From Bathynomus jamesi (taxonomy: Eukaryota; Arthropoda; Malacostraca; Isopoda; Cirolanidae): 64,000 nt of DNA. Of this stretch, positions 31,026 through 41,739 are shown piece by piece (positions within the stretch are counted from its first letter, which is position 1; every line of letters begins with the position of its first letter). The stretch is from contig JAJOZX010012114.1 of assembly GCA_023014485.1 (NCBI GenBank), forward strand, positions 1 to 64,000, in the 5' to 3' direction. The notes beneath the pieces were generated by a model that ran no database searches, had not been told where the DNA came from, and was given only the letters and a program-made list of their open reading frames with translations. Both the position numbers and the translations under genes were made by a program.

Positions 31026-31662
31026 GTGTTAGAGACGGATTCTGTAGAAAAATTCAGGTTCACGAGCCCGTCCACGTATATTATATCTGGCCCTACAGGA
31101 TGTGGTAAAACTGTGTTTATGCTTAAAATCATTAAAGATAAGGGAGAGATGTTCTCAAAATTTGTACATAAAATTATATGGTGCTATTCGACGGACCAAT
31201 CAGTGTTCAACGAGTACCAAGATGATATTTTGTTCCATAAAGGTGTATATGACGTTAATTCGTTAAAGGTAAATGAACATAGAATCATTGTTATTGACGA
31301 TCTCATGGTGGAAATGGATAAAACGTTTGCCGAGACATTTACAATGTTCTCCCACCATCTTAACATAAGCGTGTTCTTCATCAATCAGAATCTATTTTTC
31401 AAAAATAGATACATGCGCGATGTGTCGTTAAATACACAATATCTAGTCTTATTCGCGCAACGTAGAGATGTGTCACAAATTGGGGTATGAGCCAGTCAAA
31501 TGTTTCCGGATCAGCGTTAGGAGTTTTTGGAAGTTTATAAAGAAGCTACAAGTCAACGTTACGGATAATTGCTTTGTGACCTTCACCAGCGACACGTTTA
31601 GAGTGCTTCCAAGAACGAATATATTCCAAAATGAGCCTGAAACGGTGTATATTCCAAAATGA
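31026..31662 (+). pseudogene. Polinton packaging ATPase (A32/FtsK-HerA type), frameshifted
   Basis: ATPase that would pump DNA into virions. Walker A is GPTGCGKT (about 31090) and Walker B is HRIIVIDDL (about 31280); the conserved QNLFFK and DVSLNTQYLVLF segments follow. The first frame (31026-31490) uses GTG as first codon, so the real start is unclear. After 31490 it shifts frame at least twice; the last piece ends ETVYIPK at 31662. Its stop overlaps the start of the next gene by 4 bp (ATGA). Confidence 0.88.
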
Positions 31663-31919
31663 CAAAGAGGCTAAAGAAATACCATGAATTAATAAAAATA
31701 TACTATCGATTATCACGGGCAATTCAAGAGATGTTTGTTAAAAATATCGACTCGGACTTTTTAAAATGTATCTGTGAAATCTGTTTTAACCTTATAAAAT
31801 GTAATGTACCAATGAAACCCACTCAGAAGGCTCGCCTATGCCGTTACAAGAACATAATACGTACGCTCGCTCGTAAAAGTCAAACTGTAGGGAAGAAAAA
31901 AACCGAATTTTTGTACTAA
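31659..31919 (+). CDS. small basic Polinton protein, intact
   Basis: 86 residues, ATG at 31659 overlapping the ATPase stop. Very basic, with a CICEICFNLIKCNVP segment followed by KARLCRYKNIIRTLARKS. This resembles a small conserved protein with an (E/C)CxNxxKGNVPL-like core often next to ATPase and capsid genes in Polintons; that is family knowledge from memory. Role unknown, possibly a virion or DNA-binding protein. It is one of the few open genes left in P1. Confidence 0.65.
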   Translation: MTKRLKKYHELIKIYYRLSRAIQEMFVKNIDSDFLKCICEICFNLIKCNVPMKPTQKARLCRYKNIIRTLARKSQTVGKKKTEFLY

Positions 31920-31985
31920 GAGGGGCGGGTCATTCCTACCCATCTTATTTTCAGTTTTAGGACCTTTATTAACTAGATTAATATA

Positions 31986-32735
31986 ATGAAGAAAGTGGTA
32001 GTGATTCCACACGAGGTGCATGCTTCACTGCAAAGTTAGAAGACTCCAGATACGGTTCTAGAACCCCGTAAAAGCAGACTTAAAAGAATTGGAAGCGAAT
32101 TGTTCGACCTATTAAAAAGCGAAAAGTCACATGATAAGAAAAGAATCTTATACCAAGAAGCTCTGCAGAAATTTCTTCATTAGTACGAAAATTATAAGAA
32201 TCCGACAGAGATCCCTGTGGTTATTAGACACAGCGCAGACAACGATGAGCATGGAGCCATAGACCCGGGGACGACGTTAGAGTTGACCAGTCAAAGAATA
32301 GCGGTTCGACCCCACAACATCTCAAACATGTATTAAAAAGTAGTCTCCCACATACATTGAGGAATAAACGCTTAAGTCTTTAAAGCTATTGAGTGAGGAC
32401 CCCTTTATACAGTGGACCGACACAAGTGAGATCTGGGAGGAACAAAGGTACACGGTTCGAATATCGTCGACATCGTCCATGATCTGGTGAGAAAGTGGGA
32501 TAGGCCCTCACCATCAGGATGAAAGCATATTAAACCAAGACTACAACAAATAAATGTCCCCAAAACATTGTTAGGAAATCTGAACAAGTTAAAAGACTTG
32601 GAGCAATCCTCGCATGTGCTACAACTGAGCACACCATCACCCCCAGCGGTAGCATCTCCGAAGAGGAGAAAGAAGAGACCAAACAACAACGGTCAACCCT
32701 CCCTCGTGCCTCTAAAATACGCAAATTGCTAACAT
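31986..32735 (+). pseudogene. Polinton-associated hypothetical protein, degraded
   Basis: Starts ATG at 31986 with MKKVVVIPHEVHASLQS and an immediate in-frame TAG, then continues in frame with a second TAG near 32181 and later shifts. A basic tail (KRRKKRPNNNG) ends near 32735. The start resembles Polinton proteins that begin MKK-x-V-P and are encoded near the integrase; the match is by memory and weak. No enzyme motif is seen. Confidence 0.45.
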
Positions 32736-32759
32736 ATTAAGAAAACGTCATTTTGACAT

Positions 32760-33815
32760 TTCTAGCCCAGCCTCCTACGGTGGTGTTGATAGACTGTACA
32801 GAGGTGTTTACAATGATGGAGTAGGGAAAAAAATGTTGAGAGGTTTTTGCGGGAGCAGGATACTTATACACTTCAAAAACCGGTGAGAAAAAGACTTAAA
32901 ACAGCCAAGACAACAGCGCAGCGGCTTCGATTGACTCTATTTGGCAAGCGGATTTAACAGACATGCGAAGATATTCAGTGTATAATGATAGCTACTGCTA
33001 CATCCTATTCATAATAAATGTGTTCTCAAGATAGCTGTGATTAATTCCCCTTAAAAATAAATCAGCTGAAACAGTTGCTAAAGCTACGAAAACATTGATG
33101 TTGAAAGAAAACAGGATTCCTGGCTATTTTTGTACGAATATGGGGAAAGAATTTATCGGCTGAGCTTTTCAGAACATGCTGACAGAGTTTAATATCAGCT
33201 ACTACACTAGTAATTCTATACATAAGGCCTCTTTAGCTGAAAGAGTTCAACGTACCATAAAGGAACGCATGCATTGATATTTTACACATAAAAACACATC
33301 CAGATATATAGGCATTCTAGAGTCACTGGCTTCATCATACAACCGTTCACACCATCGCATGATTGAGGGAACACCTAACGATGTTTTAGAAAGAGGTGTG
33401 CACGCAGAGCGTGAGGTGAGAAGAGATATTCGTAGAACCATGCCGAACACTACACGTTTCAAAATCTCTCTACACTCTACACGTTTATGTAAGGCTGTCG
33501 CGTTCGAGTAATAAATTCGCGAAGGGATTTTAGCAAGGTTGGACACGTGAGATTTTTAAAGTTAGGGCTATGAGACCTAAAGGCGAGATGATGCTGTATT
33601 ACGTTGAAGATTTGAATGGGGAAGAAATCGCAGGAGGCTTTTACTGCGAGGAGTTGCAGAGAGTGACATGTAATTTAGGAAAAAACGTGTTTAAAATTGA
33701 AAAACTTTTGGGCAGCAAAGACTCAGGAAAGAGGAAAATGTACCTGTTGAAATGTGGATAACCAGAAAGCTTCAACATCTATATAAAAGCTGATGCAATC
33801 ATGAAGCTTAAATAG
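32760..33815 (+). pseudogene. Polinton retroviral-like integrase, degraded
   Basis: An rve-type integrase, which would insert the Polinton. Visible: an N-terminal PASYGGVDRLY segment (about 32769), DLTDMRRYSVYND with the first acidic residue (about 32950), FIINVFSR, TNMGKEF in the position of the second catalytic motif (Asn where Asp is expected), and LAERVQRTIKERM with the Glu (about 33235). The C terminus (to 33761) is a chromo-like module with YYVEDLNGEEIAGGFYCEEL. At least five in-frame stops (for example 33032, 33163, 33277) and several shifts are present, so it is inactive. Confidence 0.82.
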
Positions 33816-34003
33816 TGTGCAACATAGCTCCGAACTGTTTCTACGTCACACTACCGTCCTCTTCTTCTCTGTCTGTACATCCTAACAACACACTGTCCAA
33901 CTTTCTAACAGAACTCCATGGGCCCGTTGAATTGTGTCGTGATCCGTATGACGTATGAGGTGAGGATATGCGAAATTCAGCTGGACACCCTCTTTTTTAA
34001 ATA

Positions 34004-34642
34004 ATGACTATAAAGAACCCGTTTTTACAGTTCTTACGGATTGGGGAGCCACGGTATTACACTACAGTAGTGACACTAGGCCCGGGCCGTTATTGTGCGA
34101 CCGAGGATGTTGTGAGAGACTTAAACGTAAGTTTAAAAAGCTCAAATCTTACGGCTGATTTAGTATACGAAATCGTAAACAAAGAATCCCCTGCACACAC
34201 TCTGACCTTAAAATCACAAGCTAACAGAAATATTAAAGAGAAAAGGCTGTTCAAAATTATAACTTAGGGGGGATATGGATCAGCCCTCCAAAGAGATACC
34301 TCTCACGAAGCACAACAGGATTTGTCCAGCCTAATGTATCAGCTGAAATTGGAAAAATTGGACGACGGCTATCCACCCCCAGATATGTGTTATATTTACA
34401 GCAATATTGTGGAACATCAGATTGTTGGGGATACTCAAGCGCGCCTGCTTCGTATCGCTCACATTCCCAATCATAGAGGACAGAGCTTGAGTAATACATA
34501 TGACAAACCTCATTATGTGAATGTCGCGACTAATCTATTAACTAACATCTCAATATATATAAGAACGATTGAGGGGAAAAGTTTCCCATTTGGTAATGGT
34601 AGCTCAACAGTGAAGCTCCACTTTCTTCACACTGAATTATAA
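34004..34642 (+). pseudogene. Polinton minor capsid (penton-like) candidate, one frameshift
   Basis: Two frames join here: 34004-34267 (GPGRYCATEDVVRDLN) and 34322-34642 (GYPPPDMCYIYSNIVEHQIV, GDTQARLLRIAHIP). The DxxYxYxDIVxPQxVGD-like core is typical of a protein always found beside the Polinton major capsid gene and taken as the penton-like protein. The frame change falls between 34265 and 34320. The assignment rests on position plus remembered family pattern. Confidence 0.55.
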
Positions 34643-35040
34643 TGGAACGAAAGCCTTTCACAGTCTCTCGAGGGGTGAGATACCAGCGTGGGAGTGGGCT
34701 TGGATCCATTTTTTTCAACCATACTACGTACGGCTGTCCCCTTGCTGAAAAGGAATGCCAGATACCTCGAGAGGAAAGCGTTCCAATCATATTTTAACAC
34801 GGTAGAAGACATAATGGCGGGGCTAGAACTAAATAAGCTCTAAAAAGCACTTAAAGCGTACACGGGACAATATTATCAAAGATGCAAAGAGAAAAATGCG
34901 TGGTGGTGGGAAGAAGAAGAGGGCTGTCCGGAAGAAGAAGAAGGGGTTACCAGCACGTGGCGTTAAACGTAAAAGGACATCAAAAGAGAAGTGGTGTTGT
35001 AACCGAGTGAAACCTATGATTGAATTTTTTTTAACTGATA
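34640..35040 (+). pseudogene. Polinton small basic virion-protein candidate
   Basis: Follows the penton-like gene. Reading with frame changes gives SRGVRYQRGSGLGSIFF (about 34670), then a basic tail around GGGKKKRAVRKKKKGLPARG (34895-34965). A G-rich amphipathic start plus a basic tail is the layout of adenovirus pVI/pX-like proteins in Polintons. Frame breaks make it non-functional. No upstream signal is seen. Confidence 0.45.
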
Positions 35041-35185
35041 TAAGCAAAGGACATTACTCTCATGAATCATAGGTTGCTTACTACTTGTCGAGATAGGTGG
35101 CACTATTTCTGGCTCGTCATGGCACGCTTCATCCATCCGTGTAGTTCACAATGTAAATCGGAGCTCTCCCTCTTTGACATGCCCC

Positions 35186-36416
35186 AACTCAAGTTTTTAT
35201 TGAGCATAGTAACTTTATTACGATTAACCCGTTAAACATAATTAGTTCCCCGAGTGCTCCTATAGAATTCGTGGTACTCAGCTCAGGCCCTAACTTTTTT
35301 GATCCAAGCTGCGTGCACATGTACGCTAAACTACGTATAGCACATTCAGATGGAACGGATTGCGATGACAAATATGTTGTATTTCCCGAAACAAACTTTC
35401 TGCACTCCATATTCAGCCAGTGTGATGTGTATTTAAATCAGGTCAACATCTATGAAAGGAACGGGTTATTATCACCTACGAGCCTATCTGGAAAATGTCC
35501 TCAACTTTACAAAAGAAGCGAAGGATACATTTTTAACTGCTGAAGGCTATTATCAGGCTAAAGACGAAAGCAGTATAAAGAACAAATTTAAAAATTCTTA
35601 AAACAAGATATACGAATGTTTTGGGCGCCTGCACACAGACTTCACATTCCAGGAGAAGCTGCTTGTGAATGGCGTCGATATGAAAATAAAGCTCACTCGC
35701 ACGAATCCTGAGATCTGTTTAAATCTGAGAGCTGAACAAGAAGAGGGCGCAAAGCATGCTGTGATTCATGTTATGGAAACATACCTTCCCGTACGTCGAG
35801 TGAAATTATGTTCTCCAAAACAAATAGAAATTGAAAAAAATTTACTGCATGCCACAGTAAAATACCCAATTAACAGAGTACAGGTCAAACTATACACGGT
35901 GCCCGCAGGGTTGGCATCGAAACAGATAGAAAACATCGCCCTGGGAACTCTATCTAAAAGGTTATTAATTGGAATGCAGGACAACGCTTCTGTGAATGGG
36001 AAATATAAAAAGAACGCCTTCAAATTCGAGAATTTCGGCCTTAAAAATATAGCTGTATACGTCAATGGCATAGCGTTGGGGAGGACATGGAAATGGACTA
36101 TTCATCAGATGCTGTGTTCTCGCATTGCTCGAGAGCTTATAGTAATCTTGCCCATATCGCCGGTGCTTGTGATGAACTAGGAATTGGTGTAACACAGAAA
36201 GAATTGATAGAGCAATTTAACCTTTATCCATTTGATATCACTCCTGTCTTATATGCTAGTGTAAATACACACTTAAGTCCACAGCAGAGTGGAAACATTT
36301 CAATCAAATTCGAATTCTCCCAACCGCTAGACGCCCCTATTAGTGTCCTATTATACCTCGAATCACAAGCCCTAATAGAAATTGACAGACTCAGGAGTGT
36401 AGTCACTGACTTTTAA
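35186..36416 (+). pseudogene. Polinton major capsid protein (double jelly-roll), frameshifted
   Basis: Three frames cover it: 35200-35543 (SSGPNFFDPSCVHMYAKLRI, then FLHSIFSQCDVYLNQ), 35545-36080 (LVNGVDMKIKLTRTNPEICL and the central domain) and 36087-36416 (C terminus, ending EIDRLRSVVTDF). The combination of the FSQxDVxLN, LLVNGVD(M)K(I)KL and terminal IEIDxxRxVxxD(F) motifs identifies the capsid family often annotated as F54H12.2-like. Frameshifts near 35505 and 36085 and a stop near 35600 inactivate it. Confidence 0.85.
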
Positions 36417-36417
36417 A

Positions 36418-36827
36418 ATGGATGCGAATACACTTCAGAGAGTAATGAATAGTGACCGAATCACACGCTTCAAATTTATTGGTGTATTTGCAAAGAATGA
36501 AACGTTGAAATTACCAACTACGAGAAACTGCGGCGCACTTATTGTGCACACAGATGTTACTGGTGGCGAAGGAATTCATTGGATAGCTATCTACTTTAAA
36601 AACAGGGAAAAAATGTACTATTTAACTCGATGGGGAGTCTTCCTTGGAATGACTCTATTACTGTAAAATTTCTCGAACAGATGCATATTCCCGAAATTGT
36701 CTGGAATCCTTACCGATTCCAGGGATACTTTAGTAATACTTGCGGCATGTACTGCCTTTCGTTTCTCTTACACATGGCACGTGGAAAGGAATTTATAAAT
36801 TTTTAAAAATTATTCGACCTGTCACAC
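36418..36827 (+). pseudogene. Polinton adenain-like cysteine protease, frameshifted, 3' end cut by E3
   Basis: The maturation protease of Polinton virions. Frame 36418-36666 (ATG 2 bp after the capsid stop) holds FIGVFAKNETLKLPTTRNCG and EGIHWIAIYF with the catalytic His54. After a frameshift near 36610 the Cys motif NTCGMYCLSFLLHM (about 36735) appears in another frame, followed by the usual MARGKEF end. The last three codons lie on the far side of E3 (38832-38845), so E3 inserted within the final codons. Confidence 0.82.
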
Positions 36828-38831
36828 TAGGGCGGGTCGTACTCAGGTGACAACATGAATCTGAAGGAAATCCAACCATCAGGGGTGTCTACATTATGTG
36901 TTTTACATGGGGAATTCAAATATGAGCTTATTTTTTGGATAGGATAACTCTAACCTACATCATTTTGTATTTCTAAATTGCCAATTTTACACTTTTGAAC
37001 CCCTTTATAATATATTAAAAGATATAAGGTAAATCATTTATATTGACAAGGCCAAATCAACTTTACATATATTTATTAATAGGTGAACTGCATGTATATC
37101 ACTGGATATAATTACAAAGATCATTCTCCTGACATCTTGAACTTTGCCAGGTTGCACAAATCCTGCTTTGACTCAGACTTGGGCATCAGCTTCCTGCTGG
37201 TCTCCTGAGCCCTGATCCCTCCATCCCTCTTTTCCTGTGAGAAGTACTTAGCAGAAGCCTCAGTCACCATTTTAACAACCCTCTCAATGCTTTGTGTGTG
37301 GCGAGGCCAGTTGCGCACCTCCATGGGGGTGTTGATGAAGTTTTTCACCTCTGAGGTGCTTAGAGAGCAGGTGAAAGGTGGCTCTGACACACCTTCTGAC
37401 CAGCTGATCAAGTCACCGATGCTGGAAGCATCACAATTGATGTCAGGTGTCCTTCTGCTCCTAACAGAGGAGTCCCCCAGCTGAGTGTCCGGGTCCCCCT
37501 CTCCCCTGATGGCCAGGATTCTCTCCACCCCTTCAATCCTCTCCTTCTGATCCTCAGAGCAGAGTAGTGTTTGGAGGATGACTTCACTGTGGGCATACCA
37601 AGCAGATCTTCTCACAGTTGGCATCACAATATCCAGCTGTGGTGAGCCAGCGGCTGTGGTTTACTGGTCCTATCTCTAACAGAGCCAGCCCTGCAGGAAG
37701 TACTCCATCCCTAACTGCACAGACAATTTTATAGCCATAGTATTGATCAGTTGAGAGATCTTGAATGACCTTGTCAGGAAGCTTGATCAGTGGAGGGCTA
37801 ACAGAGATTCGGGTGAAGTTTGGATTGATATCAAAGTCTGTAGCAGAATCAAGGAGCTTTCCTATTGGCCCGGATAATTTTTTGTCTGACAGAGTAGGGC
37901 CATCAAGGTCAACATGAGATGCGCAGGGGAAGTTCAACAGTGTGCAGGTTGCACACCAACCAGACCAGCTTTCTCCCCAGGTGCAGCTCCAGCTTCCGAA
38001 TTACTCCAGCTTTCACACCAGTGTTGACATTTGTTGAGTCTCCTCCAATGGCCAACAAGGTCTTATCATAACCCCTCTCTTTCAGCCAGGCAAACAGGAC
38101 CTTAGCAATCTTCTCCGCATGTGACTCCTCTTTAGTTGCTTTCTCTGGGGTAAAGTGGAACCTAATTTTAGCTCAAATCAAAGTTGTTAATTAAATTTTG
38201 CTCAATGTATCACTATAATATGCGTAGAAATAGCTTTTTCTAAAATATAACAGAATAATACTCACATGTGAACAGTAACAAAAAAATATCAGTAGATAAT
38301 CACTAAATCTATCCCTCACTGCAAGCCGAGGTGGTAAAATAGCTTCATAAATAATGAGTCACTTCAAATATTTCACAAAAACGTTTTAGAATGTTCTGAA
38401 ACGTTACATTCTAGCCTCTGAGAAAGTGGCTCAGAAAATGGCCTTATGCGCGCCAAAAAACCGTCAAAATATTTCATATACCAAACTGTATGATAACTAC
38501 AATTAAGTGGAATGGCACACCTTTTTATTTGAGTATTTAAATATTATTATTATTATATGAATTACATTATGTGTTTATATGAATTAGTTAGAACAATGCT
38601 CTATGAGAGATAATGTGAGCAGCCATGATAGAAAACGTGAGAAGACATATTCTGGGGTAACTACAATAGTAAAATAATCAACAATTTAATAATAATCAAC
38701 TGCAAAATGATGTAGGTTAGGGTTATCAGAATTAAATATTTTCTTCAGAATTGTGTTCTATACACCAAAATATGTCATTTGAACACCCCTCTCCATTGAT
38801 TTAAAAAAAATGCATAGTATGACCCGCCCTA
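36828..38831 (-). mobile_element. DNA transposon E3 (TAGGG-terminal family, 5' deleted)
   Basis: Ends TAGGGCGGGTCGTACT and, reversed, TAGGGCGGGTCATACT: 15 of 16 match. Flanking 9-mers CTGTCACAC and GTGTCACTC agree at 7 of 9 positions, consistent with an aged 9-bp duplication. It is inserted in the last codons of the P1 protease gene, in opposite orientation to it. Only the C-terminal half of the transposase is present. Confidence 0.85.
37121..38175 (-). pseudogene. E3 transposase-like protein, C-terminal half
   Basis: Closest in this window to the E2 protein. From 38175 leftward: FHFTPEKATKEE, GGDSTNVNTG (about 38040), CNLHTVELPLR (about 37950; Val replaces Asn of the HTNE seen in E1/E2), then a frame change into 37937-37584 (DLDGPTLSDKKLSGPIGKLL) and 37627-37121 (RRSAWYAHSEVILQTLL; HTQSIERVVKMVTEA). 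Everything upstream of the second Asp motif, including the FDG motif, is missing; 38176-38831 is non-coding. Non-autonomous or dead. Confidence 0.82.
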
Positions 38832-38845
38832 GTGTCACTCTGAGC

Positions 38846-38969
38846 TGAATGATGAGTTGGTATGCAGGCAGATATAAAAACGTTTTCCGTTTGTGCGCAC
38901 TCGATGTATTGTGTGATGTTTTACGCGTGAAATAATTTATTTATATATATAGTTATTTATATGTATATA

Positions 38970-39026
<57 letters not shown>

Positions 39027-41448
39027 TATATATAAAATGTAACTTGAGTAATTGCAACAATATTGTGTAAAATATAAATTGTCTCGAATAATGTTAGTTT
39101 TGTGTTCTGTAGCTTATTTAAATTGTAATGGATGCTAATTCTGTAACTAATTTAAGTTGAGTATAAAAATTGTACTATTTTATAAAACATTCCTTGTGAT
39201 TCTACCATTTAATAAAGTGATGAAAATGTACTGCGTCTTGTTCTTACCCGAAACACAAGAAAAAGAAAAAGCTTACATTACTTCGTCGATGATACGACAA
39301 TCACTGTGCTGCGATACTTCAACCTCGCTATACAGGTTTCTTCAAAACTATTACGAAAAGAATCTATAACACGATTTAGCTTCTCATCAGTCATTTAAGG
39401 AGAAAGGATACGGTTGCAGACAGAAATTTTTAAATTAATTTGATTAGTTCATACATTTTTCTGAATCTTTTTTATAACAATACAAATCCCTTTGTTTTTC
39501 ATAAAAAATACACACAGAGTACACACACACACACACACACATATATTATATAATATATATATATATATACACACACAGTATATAAATGTAAAAATGAACA
39601 ATGAATAATCAATTTTCAATTTTACATAAGAACCAAAATCGCTTAACGCGAGTTTGGATAAAAAATTTATTTGTAGCTTTCTATTTTCGTTTGTGTCAAC
39701 CCTACAATCTACCATTTCTATGGTTTAGTCGTATCCATTTTCCATTTGTTATAGAAGTTATTATTATTAATTATGATTGTCTTGCATCTCACCCTCGTCC
39801 CTAGATTATGCATACACATTGCATATAACAGGATTGGAACCCGTAGTTGTACTTCTTAGTCATTAATACCCACTCTTTGTCTCTAATTCGTTCTTGTAAA
39901 TCTTCCTAATAATGATTTGTACTATACGTACAAATTCAATAACTATGACGTCACATTTCCCCGTCATTAATTTCCCTTCATCATATCTCTAGTATGCAAT
40001 GTATGGTAAATTCTTTAATAATAATGTTGTGGTGTTATGTAGTATAAATATTATTATTCAACCATATTTATCTATACGTCCATATCTTATCTTGACCATT
40101 ATCTTATATAAATTTTATTAAATATTCATTTTTACTCGTGTCAGTCTATGAAACGCAAAACTTTATGCATTCGTTCGAAAACGCACAAATACGTTCTCAT
40201 ATTATTTTTTTTATTTTTATTTTTATTTATATCACCTCCCGCAATGAACTCGAAAATGCTGAGGTAAGTGATCAAATTCCGCTAACTACGACAGAAGCGA
40301 ACGCTTCTAAGATAAAAATCTCCTTTCGCTCCGATTCAAATTTATAACATAATATAACATTATGTTGTATATAAATCCATACCGTATGTGCCCATGTACT
40401 TTGTATTATATTTCTAACATCTTAATTGTCTATTAATATGAAACACTGTAAAAACAAAACAAAGTTATAGTAACTGTTTAATTGTAATTAACTGTAATAC
40501 TTTAATTTAATATAACGTAATGTACTTTAATGAAACTGTAATTAATAATAACTTGTAATGTACTTCATTGAAACTGTAATTAAATGTAATGATTTAATAT
40601 ATAATGTAAGAATGTACTTTAAATGGAAGTGTAATTAAACAATAATAAGTGAATATGAATTAATTGGTAATTGTAATCGTAATTGTAATGAACCAAAATT
40701 AATACGTACTCAGTCATGTACTCAAATTGTACTTATGTACTACTATGAAATTATATCGCCTTCAGAAATGTAGACGGCGAAAAATACAAATTAGTTTTTT
40801 TAATTTTATTTTTTTAATTTTTATTTGGAATCTTTCATCTGATCATGTGTTTAAAAGGGGGGAAACTTGACCTTCAACTGCATTCCCCCAATATTTAGAT
40901 AAATATAAATCAAGTAATTGTAAAATAATGTCACTTCTTCTTCTTCTTAGACTTCACTTAGATTACTTCGATTAACACTCCCTTGTTAGCAGCCTCGCTG
41001 CGAGGAGGGGGCAGAGGTCCCTTGCCTCCTTGATTTTTTTAGATTCCGGCCTGAGCCATGGTCGAAAGAGGTCGAACCTCTACCCCTGTAAATTCAGAGC
41101 ACTACCTGTACATTTTTAGAAGTAAACTACAGTAAGAGAAACTTTTTATTTTCCCCTTCGAGCCGTGCTCTCTTCAGAAGAACTTAGTCAGTTAAGTCGA
41201 TAATATTTAGTATCAGAGAAAGTATCAGAGTATTATAGAAAGAGAAGAATTAACAACTGTCGACCACATAAAGCGAGAGAAAGAGACAACCCAAGCACCA
41301 TAGAAGATATTGGGTCAAACAGTCTGGCGACCGAAAAGAATTAGAATGTTATAGACGAAAAGTATCGCGAGAAGAAATATCCGTTGCTGCCTCCTAACCA
41401 GAACCCCCGTCGACTCCGAACCACCCCAGGGCCATAGACGGAGGGGTT

Positions 41449-41490
<42 letters not shown>
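38846..41490. other. AT-rich spacer without recognisable genes
   Basis: Contains a long (TA)n run (38936-39028), TA/CA microsatellites (39514-39580), a degenerate AT-rich repeat with TGTAATTAA/ATGTACTTTAATGAAACTG-type units (40460-40700), and a GAGGGGGCAGAGGTCCCTTGCC stretch near 41005. A 70-residue frame at 39157-39369 shows no known motif and I do not call it. Confidence 0.6.
41454..41483. repeat. (TA)n microsatellite
   Basis: A perfect TA run directly beside the dispersed repeat that follows. Confidence 0.9.
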
Positions 41491-41491
<1 letters not shown>

Positions 41492-41493
41492 AC

Positions 41494-41620
41494 ATCCTGT
41501 CCCAAAGCTGGATCCTATCTATTTTGCAGATAGTTGGTGAGGGAAGCTATATTTTTGGGGTCTCTTTGCGAGTGATCCGTTGCCCACGTCTGTCATATGA
41601 CAGAGAGGACCTACCGCTTT
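41494..41620 (-). repeat. dispersed repeat R1, copy 1
   Basis: The segment CCTGTCCCAAAGCTGGATCC to CGTTGCCCACGTCTGTCAT is similar to 50925-51035 in opposite orientation (GTGGGCAACGGGTCATTCGC to CAGCTTTGGGACAGGAT). It lies beside (TA)n here, and close to microsatellite DNA at the other site. Class unknown; short frames in it are not convincing genes. Confidence 0.75.
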
Positions 41621-41739
41621 AATTAAATGGGATCTAAACCACAGGTCGCTACATAATCTGGATGTAGAGAGACGGTCCCCCATCCAACTACTACCCAGAC
41701 CCAACGTCAAATGTCGTTTAACTTCACTAATCGACATTG

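Larger units (their letters stand above)
22517..38900. mobile_element. Polinton/Maverick P1, decayed, invaded by M1 and E3
   Basis: The left end begins AGTAGCATGGGCGCAAAATG (22517), matching the start of P2 (57503), and has the 5'-AG expected of Polintons. Gene complement: two uncharacterised minus-strand genes, protein-primed DNA polymerase B (minus), then plus-strand packaging ATPase, small conserved proteins, integrase, capsid proteins and adenain-like protease. Most genes have many frameshifts. I did not find an inverted copy of the left terminus after 38845, so the right end is lost or unrecognised and the stated end is approximate. Confidence 0.88.

Noticed and set aside
34004..36840. 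A separate exogenous virus insertion
   Set aside because: Capsid, penton-like and protease genes sit in normal Polinton order with PolB, ATPase and integrase, so one Polinton explains them.
39157..39369. 70-residue frame after P1 as a gene
   Set aside because: No family motif, AT-rich surroundings, and no homologue elsewhere in the window.
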